A stretch of DNA of 57,472 bases, from positions 1 through 57,472 of the forward strand of contig JAZRQY010000002.1 in the NCBI GenBank assembly GCA_045650185.1, written 5' to 3'. Positions 24,534 to 31,271 of the stretch are shown here, in pieces (position 1 is the stretch's first letter; the number at the start of each line of letters is the position of its first letter). Below the pieces are notes generated by a model, which saw nothing but the letters and a program-made list of their open reading frames with translations, was not told where the DNA came from and searched no databases. Both the position numbers and the translations under genes were made by a program. Source of the stretch: Scatosoma sp045650185. Its GTDB lineage: Bacteria; Bacillota; Clostridia; Christensenellales; Borkfalkiaceae.

Positions 24534-25754
24534 ATGAAATTGGCTACGTTGCTAATCAATTTTAGTACATTTGGCTTCGCGGAATGGAGTGTAGTAGGCG
24601 TATTGTCGGTCGCCTCGCTGATTGCGTTTATCTGCGGCGCTAAAAAAGGGTTTTCAAATTTAAAACTGCGTCCTGCGTCATGGGCTTTCGGCTGCGCGGT
24701 GTTCCTGTTGTTGGAAAAATCGCTGCGCGACAGCGGTTTCGCGGATGCGCTTAGTTCCATGGAAAATTCTGCGTTGATAAGCTTTATTGTTTCGCTTATT
24801 TCGCTGACGATTGCCTTGGTGGCGCGTTGGATTGTCTTTGGGATAATCAGCGTAAGCATTCGTTGCAGTAAAAAGAGAAAACTCAAGCTTGCGGAAGAAA
24901 TCGAGCGCAGAGAAAAGGAAACGGGTGAGGAAATTCTGCCCGACGAAAACGAAGTCTACAGACCTTTGCCGATCAACGGTAAGATAAAGCCCGGACCTTT
25001 GAATCGTCTGTTTGGCGGGATCTTTGCGATGGTAAATACGCTGTTGATACTCTTCACGGCGTTGGCGTTAGTTTTCTTGATACTTAGTGTAACCCCGATG
25101 TATGCGAAACTTGGCGTTGTGTACACGGGCAGTTTCGCTGACGTTTGGGGCTTTATGCACACCTATGCATTAGACGTGTTGCTGATTGCGATTGCGTGTG
25201 CAATCGTTATCAAGGGCTATCGCGACGGTATTTTGATTGGCGTGAGAAGGCTGGGCATTTGGCTGTTGAAGATTGCGGCGGTGGTTGGTGGTTTCTACCT
25301 TCCCTTCTCGCCCTTGGCGGCAGACGGAGCCGTGTTCGGTTTCTTAACGGTGGGAGCGCAAAAGGTAGCCGCGCTCATTCCCCTGCCGGAAATCATTCCG
25401 ATTGCCGTTACGGAAGCGGTATGCAAGGTGGCGTTTGGTCTTGTGTTGGCGGTGTTGGCGTTCGGGTTAGCGATTCTCATCGGATGGCTGCTTGACAAGC
25501 TGATAGAGGCGGTGGACAAATCCCCCGTACTTTGGAGAATCGACGGCTTTATCGGCGCAATCGTATATATTGCCATTGCGGCGTTGGTGCTTGGGCTGAT
25601 GATTGCGGTGTTGTACGTACTGGAATTCTATGGCGTGTTTGCGGCAAGCCAGTTGTTTACGGAAAGCTCTCCTCTGCTCAGCGGAGCGTTTGGTGTCTGC
25701 GACACTCTACTGCGTCCGTTGTTGGAAACCGTGAAGGCATTCTTCACACCATAA
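24534..25754 (+). CDS. Multi-pass membrane protein, CvpA-like
   Basis: A 406-residue protein with about eight hydrophobic segments (two or three before residue 115, the rest after 165) split by a charged cytoplasmic loop (about 115-160, with AEEIERREKETGEEI). Repeated helix-Gly-Arg-G patterns (GYRDGILIGVRRLG) recall the CvpA/colicin V production fold. AAGGAG lies before the ATG. No partner genes are evident and a function cannot be assigned. Confidence 0.65.
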   Translation: MKLATLLINFSTFGFAEWSVVGVLSVASLIAFICGAKKGFSNLKLRPASWAFGCAVFLLLEKSLRDSGFADALSSMENSALISFIVSLISLTIALVARWIVFGIISVSIRCSKKRKLKLAEEIERREKETGEEILPDENEVYRPLPINGKIKPGPLNRLFGGIFAMVNTLLILFTALALVFLILSVTPMYAKLGVVYTGSFADVWGFMHTYALDVLLIAIACAIVIKGYRDGILIGVRRLGIWLLKIAAVVGGFYLPFSPLAADGAVFGFLTVGAQKVAALIPLPEIIPIAVTEAVCKVAFGLVLAVLAFGLAILIGWLLDKLIEAVDKSPVLWRIDGFIGAIVYIAIAALVLGLMIAVLYVLEFYGVFAASQLFTESSPLLSGAFGVCDTLLRPLLETVKAFFTP

Positions 25755-25767
25755 AAAATTAAAGCAT

Positions 25768-25810
25768 AAAAACCCCGTTGGTGCATTGGTATCGGCGGGG
25801 TTTTTATTTT
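25768..25810 (+). terminator. Terminator
   Basis: AAAAACCCCG (25768-25777) and CGGGGTTTTT (25796-25805), followed by more T. Confidence 0.8.
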
Positions 25811-25831
25811 TTTAAAAAACTTATCAAAAAA

Positions 25832-26041
25832 GTGGCAGTAGAAGGTCGTTTGGTAAAGGCAGGTGCTTTTGAGTTCTACTACGCAGGAAACGAGGTAATT
25901 GCTTTCTCGTACGGTGGTGAAAAATACGTTTATTGTAAAGACGTATTTGGAAATATTACGGCAATACTTGACGGAAGTGGGAACGTTGTAGTAAAATATG
26001 ATTACGACGCATGGGGCGCGCATAAGATTAAATCGACGTAA
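25832..26041 (+). pseudogene. Fragment of an Rhs/YD-repeat protein
   Basis: In the frame ending at 26041 the DNA encodes about 68 residues typical of the end of an Rhs core: FEFYYAGNEVIAFSYGG, then YVYCKDVFGNITAILDGSG and VVVKYDYDAWGAHK. Intact Rhs proteins are far larger and have a toxin tip right after this point. There is no start codon with ribosome site and no upstream core, so this is a displaced or eroded tip fragment. It lies directly against the terminator of the preceding gene. Confidence 0.75.
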
Positions 26042-26052
26042 TAGGGGTGGGA

Positions 26053-26598
26053 ATGATTAAAAAATTCAAAAAAATATTATTATTGTTGGGGTTGATTATT
26101 TTTGGCTTGTTTGGAAATGTTGGATGCTCTAACGAAAAACATCTTTTTGATTTAAACAACGAAAAGTATAAATATTTATTCGAGGATGATTTCGGTGAAA
26201 ATTCTATAACAATAATAAACAATATTGACGAAATGTTGCAACAAAATTTGTTTTCAATTTCCGATTCGACCAAATATAATGATGCGTATTTCTCGAGTAA
26301 TTATCTTTTGATATTCAGATTCAACACTCACTATTCTGAAAGCGATTTAAAAGTGGAAGATTCAAAAATAATTCAAGATAATATATTATTAATTAATATA
26401 TCAATTGATTCTCCTGCCGATTATGAAAATAATAGTTTCGATGCGCAGATTTCATCGGAATTGTTACTCGTTGATATTCCAAGAAATAGTATTACAGATA
26501 TCAATGATTTAAGTGTTGGAATATTGGTAATAAATAATAGATTTAACAATGTGTATTGTTCGGTGTATTATAATTGTAATAGGAGAGAGGACGAATGA
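26053..26598 (+). CDS. Orphan lipoprotein, possibly immunity
   Basis: A 181-residue lipoprotein: basic start MIKKFKK, hydrophobic segment, lipobox FGNVGC (Cys about 27), and a mature part rich in Ile, Asn and Asp with no motif I know. It is strikingly AT-rich compared with the genes around it, a sign of transfer. It follows an Rhs tip fragment with only 11 bases between; in polymorphic toxin loci this is where the toxin tip or immunity gene sits, and some immunity proteins are lipoproteins. The role is inferred from position only. Confidence 0.6.
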   Translation: MIKKFKKILLLLGLIIFGLFGNVGCSNEKHLFDLNNEKYKYLFEDDFGENSITIINNIDEMLQQNLFSISDSTKYNDAYFSSNYLLIFRFNTHYSESDLKVEDSKIIQDNILLINISIDSPADYENNSFDAQISSELLLVDIPRNSITDINDLSVGILVINNRFNNVYCSVYYNCNRREDE

Positions 26599-26680
26599 AA
26601 AAAATATTGCAATTGTTAATGAATATGACGCATCAATAGCAAATGGCGCAATTGGAAATGATAGAGTTATTGATGATTAA
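26591..26680 (+). pseudogene. Short coding remnant
   Basis: In a frame different from the lipoprotein, the DNA reads NEKNIAIVNEYDAS, then IANGAIGNDRVIDD and stop codon. It has no start signal. It looks like the eroded end of another accessory gene from the same toxin locus. Confidence 0.3.
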
Positions 26681-26735
26681 TATAGGGATTTAAAAGTGTT
26701 GTAGACAGATTCGTGAATATCTACTACAAAAAAAT

Positions 26736-26772
26736 AAAAACCCCTCTGTCTGACAGGCAGAGGGGTTTTTAT
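26736..26772. terminator. Bidirectional terminator, mainly for fba
   Basis: AAAAACCCCTCTG (26736-26748) pairs perfectly with CAGAGGGGTTTTT (26758-26770). Confidence 0.9.
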
Positions 26773-26787
26773 ATTGTTAATTTTAAA

Positions 26788-27726
26788 TTAGAATGCTTTG
26801 CCTGCGGAGCCAAGCACGTTGACAATCTTGTGCTTAACCATTTCCTTCATCATCGCGCGTGCGTCGCCAAGGTATTGACGAGGGTCGAAATGACCGGGCT
26901 GTTCGCTGAAGTGCTGACGAATTGCCGCCGTGAACGCTACGCGAAGGTCGCTGTCGATGTTGATTTTACATACTGCCATCTGCGCAGCCTTTCTCAGTTC
27001 GGATTCAGGGATACCGATTGCATCAGGCATGTGGCCGCCGAACTTGTTGACGAGGGCTACCTTGTCCTGAGGAACGGAGGATGCGCCGTGCAATACGATG
27101 GGGAAGCCGGGAAGTCTCGCGCCGATTTCTTCCAAGATGTCCAAACGAAGTTTGGGGTCTTGACCGGGCTTAAACTTGTATGCGCCGTGGGAAGTACCGA
27201 TTGCAATCGCCAAGGAGTCGATACCCGTTCTTGCAACGAATTCTTCTACTTCGTCGGGGGAGGTAAACTGCGCGTCTGCCGCGTCAACGTTTACGTCGTC
27301 CTCGATACCTGCCAGCTTACCAAGCTCTGCCTCAACCACAACGCCGTGGTCGTGTGCGTATTCAACTACGCGCTTGGTGATGGCGATGTTTTCTTCCCAA
27401 GGATGAGAAGAAGCGTCGATCATAACGGACGTGAAGCCGCCGTCGATGGATGCCTTACAAATATCGAAGTCTGCGCCGTGGTCAAGGTGCATCGCGATAG
27501 GAATCTCGTTCGTTTCTACTGCAGCGGCTACCAAGTGCTTTAAGTAGGTAGGGTTCGCGTACTTTCTTGCGCCTGCGGAAACCTGCAAAATTACAGGGGA
27601 TTTTTCTTCGTTTGCAGCCTCTACGATGGCTTGGATCATTTCCATATTGTTTACGTTGAACGCACCTACTGCGTATTTTTCCGCGTACGCTCTTGCAAAC
27701 ATTTCTTTCGTTGTAACTAAGGGCAT
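26788..27726 (-). CDS. fba: Fructose-bisphosphate aldolase, class II
   Basis: A 312-residue zinc enzyme of glycolysis that splits fructose 1,6-bisphosphate. Zinc and catalytic residues are visible in IAMHLDHGADFD (His/Asp), VVEAELGKLAG, AIGTSHGAYK and VLHGASSVP (His). ATG 27726 is chosen because GGAGGAG lies just before it. It has its own extended -10 promoter and a strong terminator, as expected for a highly expressed gene. Confidence 0.95.
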   Translation of the reverse strand: MPLVTTKEMFARAYAEKYAVGAFNVNNMEMIQAIVEAANEEKSPVILQVSAGARKYANPTYLKHLVAAAVETNEIPIAMHLDHGADFDICKASIDGGFTSVMIDASSHPWEENIAITKRVVEYAHDHGVVVEAELGKLAGIEDDVNVDAADAQFTSPDEVEEFVARTGIDSLAIAIGTSHGAYKFKPGQDPKLRLDILEEIGARLPGFPIVLHGASSVPQDKVALVNKFGGHMPDAIGIPESELRKAAQMAVCKINIDSDLRVAFTAAIRQHFSEQPGHFDPRQYLGDARAMMKEMVKHKIVNVLGSAGKAF

Positions 27727-27768
27727 TTTAATCTCCTCCAAAAAAATACATATTTTTCGTACTGTTAA

Positions 27769-27801
27769 CCTAACAGATTTGACTCTTGTTAGGCTATTAT
27801 A
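27769..27801 (-). promoter_or_regulatory. fba promoter (extended -10) and 5' end hairpin
   Basis: On the minus strand TGCTATAAT (extended -10, TATAAT at 27801-27796) is followed at once by CCTAAC...GTTAGG, a hairpin at the very 5' end of the mRNA. It resembles the leader hairpin of thrC in stem and partly in loop. Confidence 0.5.
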
Positions 27802-27829
27802 GCATAACTATTATCAAAAAGCAAATGAA

Positions 27830-28082
27830 AAATGAGCGTATATGAAAAAATTTAGCTCTGCGACATAGTCAATTTTCTCTCGCGCGTGCGCGTGATGCGT
27901 GCGTGATTTAATATAGATAAAGAATGTAGATAAAGCAGGTCAAGCTATCGATTTGCAAGGCGTTTTATCAGCGAAAAACCCAAGATATTGTGGTAAAATA
28001 CCCCAAAAAAGTGGCGTTTTCCACAAGCTGAAAAAAAATTGAAAAAATTTGAAAAAACTTGCAAAACACGAGGCAAAACAGA
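27830..28082. other. Long A-rich gap with no gene seen
   Basis: Between the fba and rplM promoters there is no supported open frame. It holds a short GC-alternating stretch (27889-27904) and an A-rich tract near 28030. Nothing else can be assigned. Confidence 0.5.
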
Positions 28083-28244
28083 TTGACTAAATTTTTGTTT
28101 CATACTATAATGAATAGGCAAGTTTGGGAAAAGTCTTGATTTTCACCGTTTTCCCCGTTAAGTTTAGCGGTAAAAACAGGGCGTAATTCTTCAAACGGCA
28201 AACACGAAAAAGAAAAAATATACTATTATCAAGGAGTACACGAT
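28083..28244 (+). promoter_or_regulatory. rplM promoter and long leader
   Basis: TTGACT (28083-28088) and TATAAT (28106-28111), 17-base spacer, are followed by a 125-base leader with possible pairing of GTTTT...CCG with CGG...AAAAC around 28148-28180. In Firmicutes rplM often has an L13-bound leader; whether this is one was not tested. Confidence 0.45.
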
Positions 28245-28676
28245 ATGAAAACCTATATGGCGAATGCCCAAACGGTGGAAAGAAAGTGGTACGTAGTAGA
28301 TGCGGCAGGTCTTACGCTTGGCCGTTTGGCTACGCGCGTTGCTTCCGTTCTTCGCGGCAAGAATAAGCCCACCTACACCCCCAACGTTGACTGCGGCGAT
28401 TTCGTAATTGTAATCAACACCGACAAAGTAGTTCTTACGGGTAAAAAACTCGAAGACAAATTTTATAGATATCACACTGGTTACATCGGCGGCTTGAAGG
28501 AAATCTCCTACAAGAAGTTGATGGCGGAAAAGAGCGACCTTGCCGTATACGAAGCGGTAAAGGGTATGCTGCCCAAGAACAGCCTTGGCAGAGTTATGAT
28601 TAAAAAGCTCCGCGTATACAAGGGCGCTGAACACAACCACGCTGCTCAGAAACCCGAAGTATTGACCATTGACTAA
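28245..28676 (+). CDS. rplM: 50S ribosomal protein L13
   Basis: A 143-residue L13. It opens with KTYMANAQTVERKWYVVDA, followed by LGRLATRVASVLRGKNKPTYTP and the segment KMLPKNSLGR-like (GMLPKNSLGRVM); all are family hallmarks. CAAGGAG lies before the ATG. It is the first gene of the usual rplM-rpsI pair. Confidence 0.97.
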   Translation: MKTYMANAQTVERKWYVVDAAGLTLGRLATRVASVLRGKNKPTYTPNVDCGDFVIVINTDKVVLTGKKLEDKFYRYHTGYIGGLKEISYKKLMAEKSDLAVYEAVKGMLPKNSLGRVMIKKLRVYKGAEHNHAAQKPEVLTID

Positions 28677-28690
28677 GGAGAGAAAAAAGT

Positions 28691-29104
28691 ATGGCTAAAA
28701 CGACTTTGAAAAAGAAACTTCAATTCTGGGGTACGGGTAGAAGAAAGAAGGCGATTGCACGCGTTCGCTTGATTCCCGGTGGCAATGGCACGATTGTTAT
28801 CAACGATCGCGCATTCGAAGATTATTTCCCTCAGGGTACTTTGCAGTACATCGTTAAGCAGCCCTTGGCGCTTCTTGAAGTAGAGGCTAAGTACGACGTT
28901 ATGGTAAACGTTGTTGGCGGTGGTTACACCGGTCAGGCTGGCGCAATCCGTTTGGGCGTAGCACGCGCTCTGCTCGAAGCAGAAGAAGGTTGCCGTCCTG
29001 CACTTAAGAAGGAAGGCTTCTTGACGAGAGACCCTCGTTCGAAGGAAAGAAAGAAGTACGGCTTGAAGAAAGCTCGTCGCGCTCCTCAGTTCTCGAAGAG
29101 ATAA
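28691..29104 (+). CDS. rpsI: 30S ribosomal protein S9
   Basis: A 137-residue S9 with the core FWGTGRRKKAIARVRL, GGGYTGQAGAIRLGVARALL and the basic C-terminal tail ending KKARRAPQFSKR, whose last arginine reaches the P-site tRNA. It is a few residues longer at the N-terminus than the 130-residue E. coli protein. It lies 14 bases behind rplM and is closed by a terminator. Confidence 0.97.
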   Translation: MAKTTLKKKLQFWGTGRRKKAIARVRLIPGGNGTIVINDRAFEDYFPQGTLQYIVKQPLALLEVEAKYDVMVNVVGGGYTGQAGAIRLGVARALLEAEEGCRPALKKEGFLTRDPRSKERKKYGLKKARRAPQFSKR

Positions 29105-29121
29105 TATCGACTTTTGTCGAA

Positions 29122-29157
29122 CAAAAAATGCTCAACCACGGTTGGGCATTTTTCTTT
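29122..29157 (+). terminator. rpsI terminator
   Basis: AAAAATGCTCAACC and GGTTGGGCATTTTT form a strong stem followed by TTTC. A minor stem TCGAC/GTCGA precedes it. Confidence 0.85.
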
Positions 29158-29180
29158 GCTTTATACGGTGGAGAGAAAAA

Positions 29181-29921
29181 ATGCAATTTACAATGTGGTC
29201 AATATGGCATATTTTATATATGCTTTCGCCGTTCATCATATTTTACATTCTTCACGCCTTATCTAAAAAATGGTCGGATAAAACGAAGAATATCGTCGGG
29301 TACGTATTAGGCGGTATCTCCGTTTCCATATTGATTGTGCGAAATATAGACATTTTTGTTCGAGAGGGTTGGGACTTAGAAGTAATCCCTCTGCAGGTTT
29401 GCCATATCGGTAGCTTGGTGGCAGGTCTAGCGTTAATTTTCAAGACAAAGTGGTTGCTGTTGACGACTTTTTGTTTCAATATGATCCCCGCTTTTTTAGC
29501 GATGGTGTTTGCTGATTCTTTGGCGAACTATGATACGTTATGGAGGATAAGACCGCAAACCTACGTCTGGGGGCATATATTCATCGTCGTATGTGCCTTG
29601 TACGGTATATTCATGTATCGTCCGAAATTTGAGAAAAAGGACCTTTATCAATCGCTTATCTTCGTTGGCGGGATGGCGGTCGTGGCAATCCTTTGCAATT
29701 CTTTGTTTAGAACGTGGTTTTCTTGGGAGCCAAATTATTTCTACTTATTCAATTATAAGGGAACGCCGCTTAAATTTCTCTATGAAGTACTTCCTGCTTC
29801 CGTGTATGGTTGGTTTGAGATCAATTGGTTTTATACAGTCACGCTGCTCGCCGTATTTGTCGGCGTATTTATCGGCATGTATTTCCTTTCGAAATGGATA
29901 GTAAAATTCTCGAAGAAATAA
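29181..29921 (+). CDS. YwaF/TMEM164-type membrane protein
   Basis: A 246-residue protein with seven likely membrane helices. The pattern, with the N-terminal MWSIWHILYMLSPF, PLQVCHIGSLVAGL and a Leu/Phe-rich end, fits the YwaF (TIGR02206) family, for which no biochemical role is established. ATG 29181 follows GGAGAG; the alternative upstream start lies inside the rpsI terminator. A terminator of its own follows at 29923. Confidence 0.75.
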   Translation: MQFTMWSIWHILYMLSPFIIFYILHALSKKWSDKTKNIVGYVLGGISVSILIVRNIDIFVREGWDLEVIPLQVCHIGSLVAGLALIFKTKWLLLTTFCFNMIPAFLAMVFADSLANYDTLWRIRPQTYVWGHIFIVVCALYGIFMYRPKFEKKDLYQSLIFVGGMAVVAILCNSLFRTWFSWEPNYFYLFNYKGTPLKFLYEVLPASVYGWFEINWFYTVTLLAVFVGVFIGMYFLSKWIVKFSKK

Positions 29922-29922
29922 C

Positions 29923-29955
29923 AAAAAAAGGAGCACGCAAAGGTGTTCCTTTTTT
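29923..29955 (+). terminator. Terminator
   Basis: AAAAAAAGGAGCAC pairs with GTGTTCCTTTTTT (one G-T pair). Confidence 0.8.
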
Positions 29956-30035
29956 CGTTATTATATATCCACAGCACACGACGAGCTTTCTTATAACATA
30001 TAGAGTTCCCAAAAAAGGCGAATTATTTTTTGGGC

Positions 30036-30479
30036 TTATTCTCGTCCAAGCAAGCAATCCACGCTGACGGATAAAGCTTTGGAAAGCTTGATTAAATTAT
30101 AAACGCTGGGTTCGCTTTCGTTGTTTAACCATTTATACAGCAGGTTTCCTGAAATTTTGTGCTGTTTTGTCAACACATACTGAGATACCTTTGTTTCCGC
30201 CAAAAGACGGCGAAAGCGTTCGCCAAAAGATACCGAGGGTTGAGAAAATTTACAGTTTTCAGGGTAATCATCTATCAATCCCAACAGATAATCGGTGGGA
30301 CATTCAAAAAAGTCAGCAAATGCTTTTAACGCCTTTGGAGAAGGTAGATGTTCTTCCCTCAATAGCCCTGAAATAGTAGGGCGAGGAACACCCGTCTTCT
30401 CGGCAAGTGAGGAGGCGTTCAACGAGTGGATAACCATAAATTCATTCATTCTTTCTGCGAATTTTAACGAGGAAAGCAT
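30036..30479 (-). CDS. Regulator with two XRE-type HTH domains
   Basis: A 147-residue protein in which two complete Cro/C1 helix-turn-helix domains follow each other. Domain 1 is about residues 5-67 (SSLAEKTGVPRPTISGLLR, then DYLLGL); domain 2 is about 84-147 (KVSQYVLTKQHKISGNLLYKWL, then VDCLLGRE). There is no other domain. ATG 30479 or TTG 30488 could be the start; GGAG fits TTG a little short and ATG a little long. It is divergent from a 53-residue gene, with inverted repeats between them, so it probably controls that promoter. Confidence 0.8.
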   Translation of the reverse strand: MLSSLKFAERMNEFMVIHSLNASSLAEKTGVPRPTISGLLREEHLPSPKALKAFADFFECPTDYLLGLIDDYPENCKFSQPSVSFGERFRRLLAETKVSQYVLTKQHKISGNLLYKWLNNESEPSVYNLIKLSKALSVSVDCLLGRE

Positions 30480-30500
30480 ATTCGACAATTTTCTCCAAAA

Positions 30501-30577
30501 GTAGACCTTTTTCTACAATATATTCTCATCAATTCTTCGTCAAAAAGCTTGTGATGATTACGAATTGATGATATAAT
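30501..30577 (+). promoter_or_regulatory. Promoter with inverted repeats, candidate operator
   Basis: TTGTGA (30549-30554) and TATAAT (30572-30577) with a 17-base spacer. CATCAATTC (30527-30535) and GAATTGATG (30562-30570) form a nine-base inverted repeat around the -35 box. GTAGA/TCTAC (30501-30516) is a second, smaller one. They suit a repressor with two HTH domains. Confidence 0.45.
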
Positions 30578-30629
30578 AAACGTATAAATTCCAGCGCGGG
30601 AATAAAAAAATTAAAAGAAGGAAAAAGTT

Positions 30630-30791
30630 ATGGAAAAACAAAAAGTAAATAAAGAAGAATTTATTGAAGAACTGTTGTTGGCGTTGAGCGATATTTTTGT
30701 CGGCAAAATCACAAAAGAAGAAAGCGGATTAACGATACGTCTTGTTGGTGGACAAGGCTTTGCTTTGACGGTTTGCGAATTGACTAAGTAA
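30630..30791 (+). CDS. Small acidic protein, 53 residues
   Basis: MEKQKVNKEEFIEELLLALS followed by DIFVGKITKEESGLTIRL and GGQGFALTVCELTK. The gene has AGAAGGAAAAAG before ATG 30630 and a good promoter, and lies divergent from the double-HTH regulator. A helix then two or three strands are likely. I do not recognise a family. The paired layout suggests that it is the regulated gene or a co-factor of the regulator. Confidence 0.6.
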   Translation: MEKQKVNKEEFIEELLLALSDIFVGKITKEESGLTIRLVGGQGFALTVCELTK

Positions 30792-30812
30792 AGGGGGAGA
30801 GTTTGCCGCGCG

Positions 30813-31085
30813 CTATCGTTTTCTGCTGTTTGTAAGGCGTTCGTGGCGTAAGAGGTATTCCTCGCAGGCTTTTGCGGAAGGCGTTGGGGGTGTTTCTTTG
30901 CTCTCTTGCCCTGAGGAGATGGCGCTGTTTGCAGAGGCGTTTACATCGTTGTTTGCGGCGGTGAATTTCGTGGCAGAGGGAACGCTTTCCGTCTGGAGTT
31001 CCGCCGTTTTGGCGGCTTGGGACGAGGGGGATGGGCTGTTGTTTAGCATCGTTTTTAATAAATTCCAAATTGCGAATTGTTCCAT
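30813..31085 (-). CDS. Small hypothetical protein, 90 residues
   Basis: A 90-residue protein: an N-terminal helix MEQFAIWNLLKTML, a long Ser/Ala/Thr-rich low-complexity middle (about 16-68), and a basic end EEYLLRHERLTNSRKR. AGGAGG precedes the ATG at a somewhat long distance of 11 bases. It lies tail to tail with the 53-residue gene. The intact frame and ribosome site support it; the function is unknown. Confidence 0.5.
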   Translation of the reverse strand: MEQFAIWNLLKTMLNNSPSPSSQAAKTAELQTESVPSATKFTAANNDVNASANSAISSGQESKETPPTPSAKACEEYLLRHERLTNSRKR

Positions 31086-31150
31086 AGGCTAAAAAACCTC
31101 CTATTTTCAAAAATTTCCTGCAAATTCAGCAAAAAGTCAACTGTTTTTGA

Positions 31151-31179
31151 TTGCAATAATTCACGAATTGATATATAAT
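31151..31179 (+). promoter_or_regulatory. Promoter of the large lipoprotein gene
   Basis: TTGCAA (31151-31156) and TATAAT (31174-31179), 17-base spacer. Confidence 0.65.
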
Positions 31180-31271
31180 AGAATATGCGTTAGTATCGTC
31201 GGATAATGCTATCTTTCTTACAGAAAGAAGGATTGTTCGGCTGGCAATATCATCAAGGAGTTCTTCAATCT

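Noticed and set aside
25778..25831. Start of the Rhs fragment at an upstream TTG
   Set aside because: That start lies inside the terminator stem of the preceding gene and the residues before about 25832 do not look like Rhs sequence.
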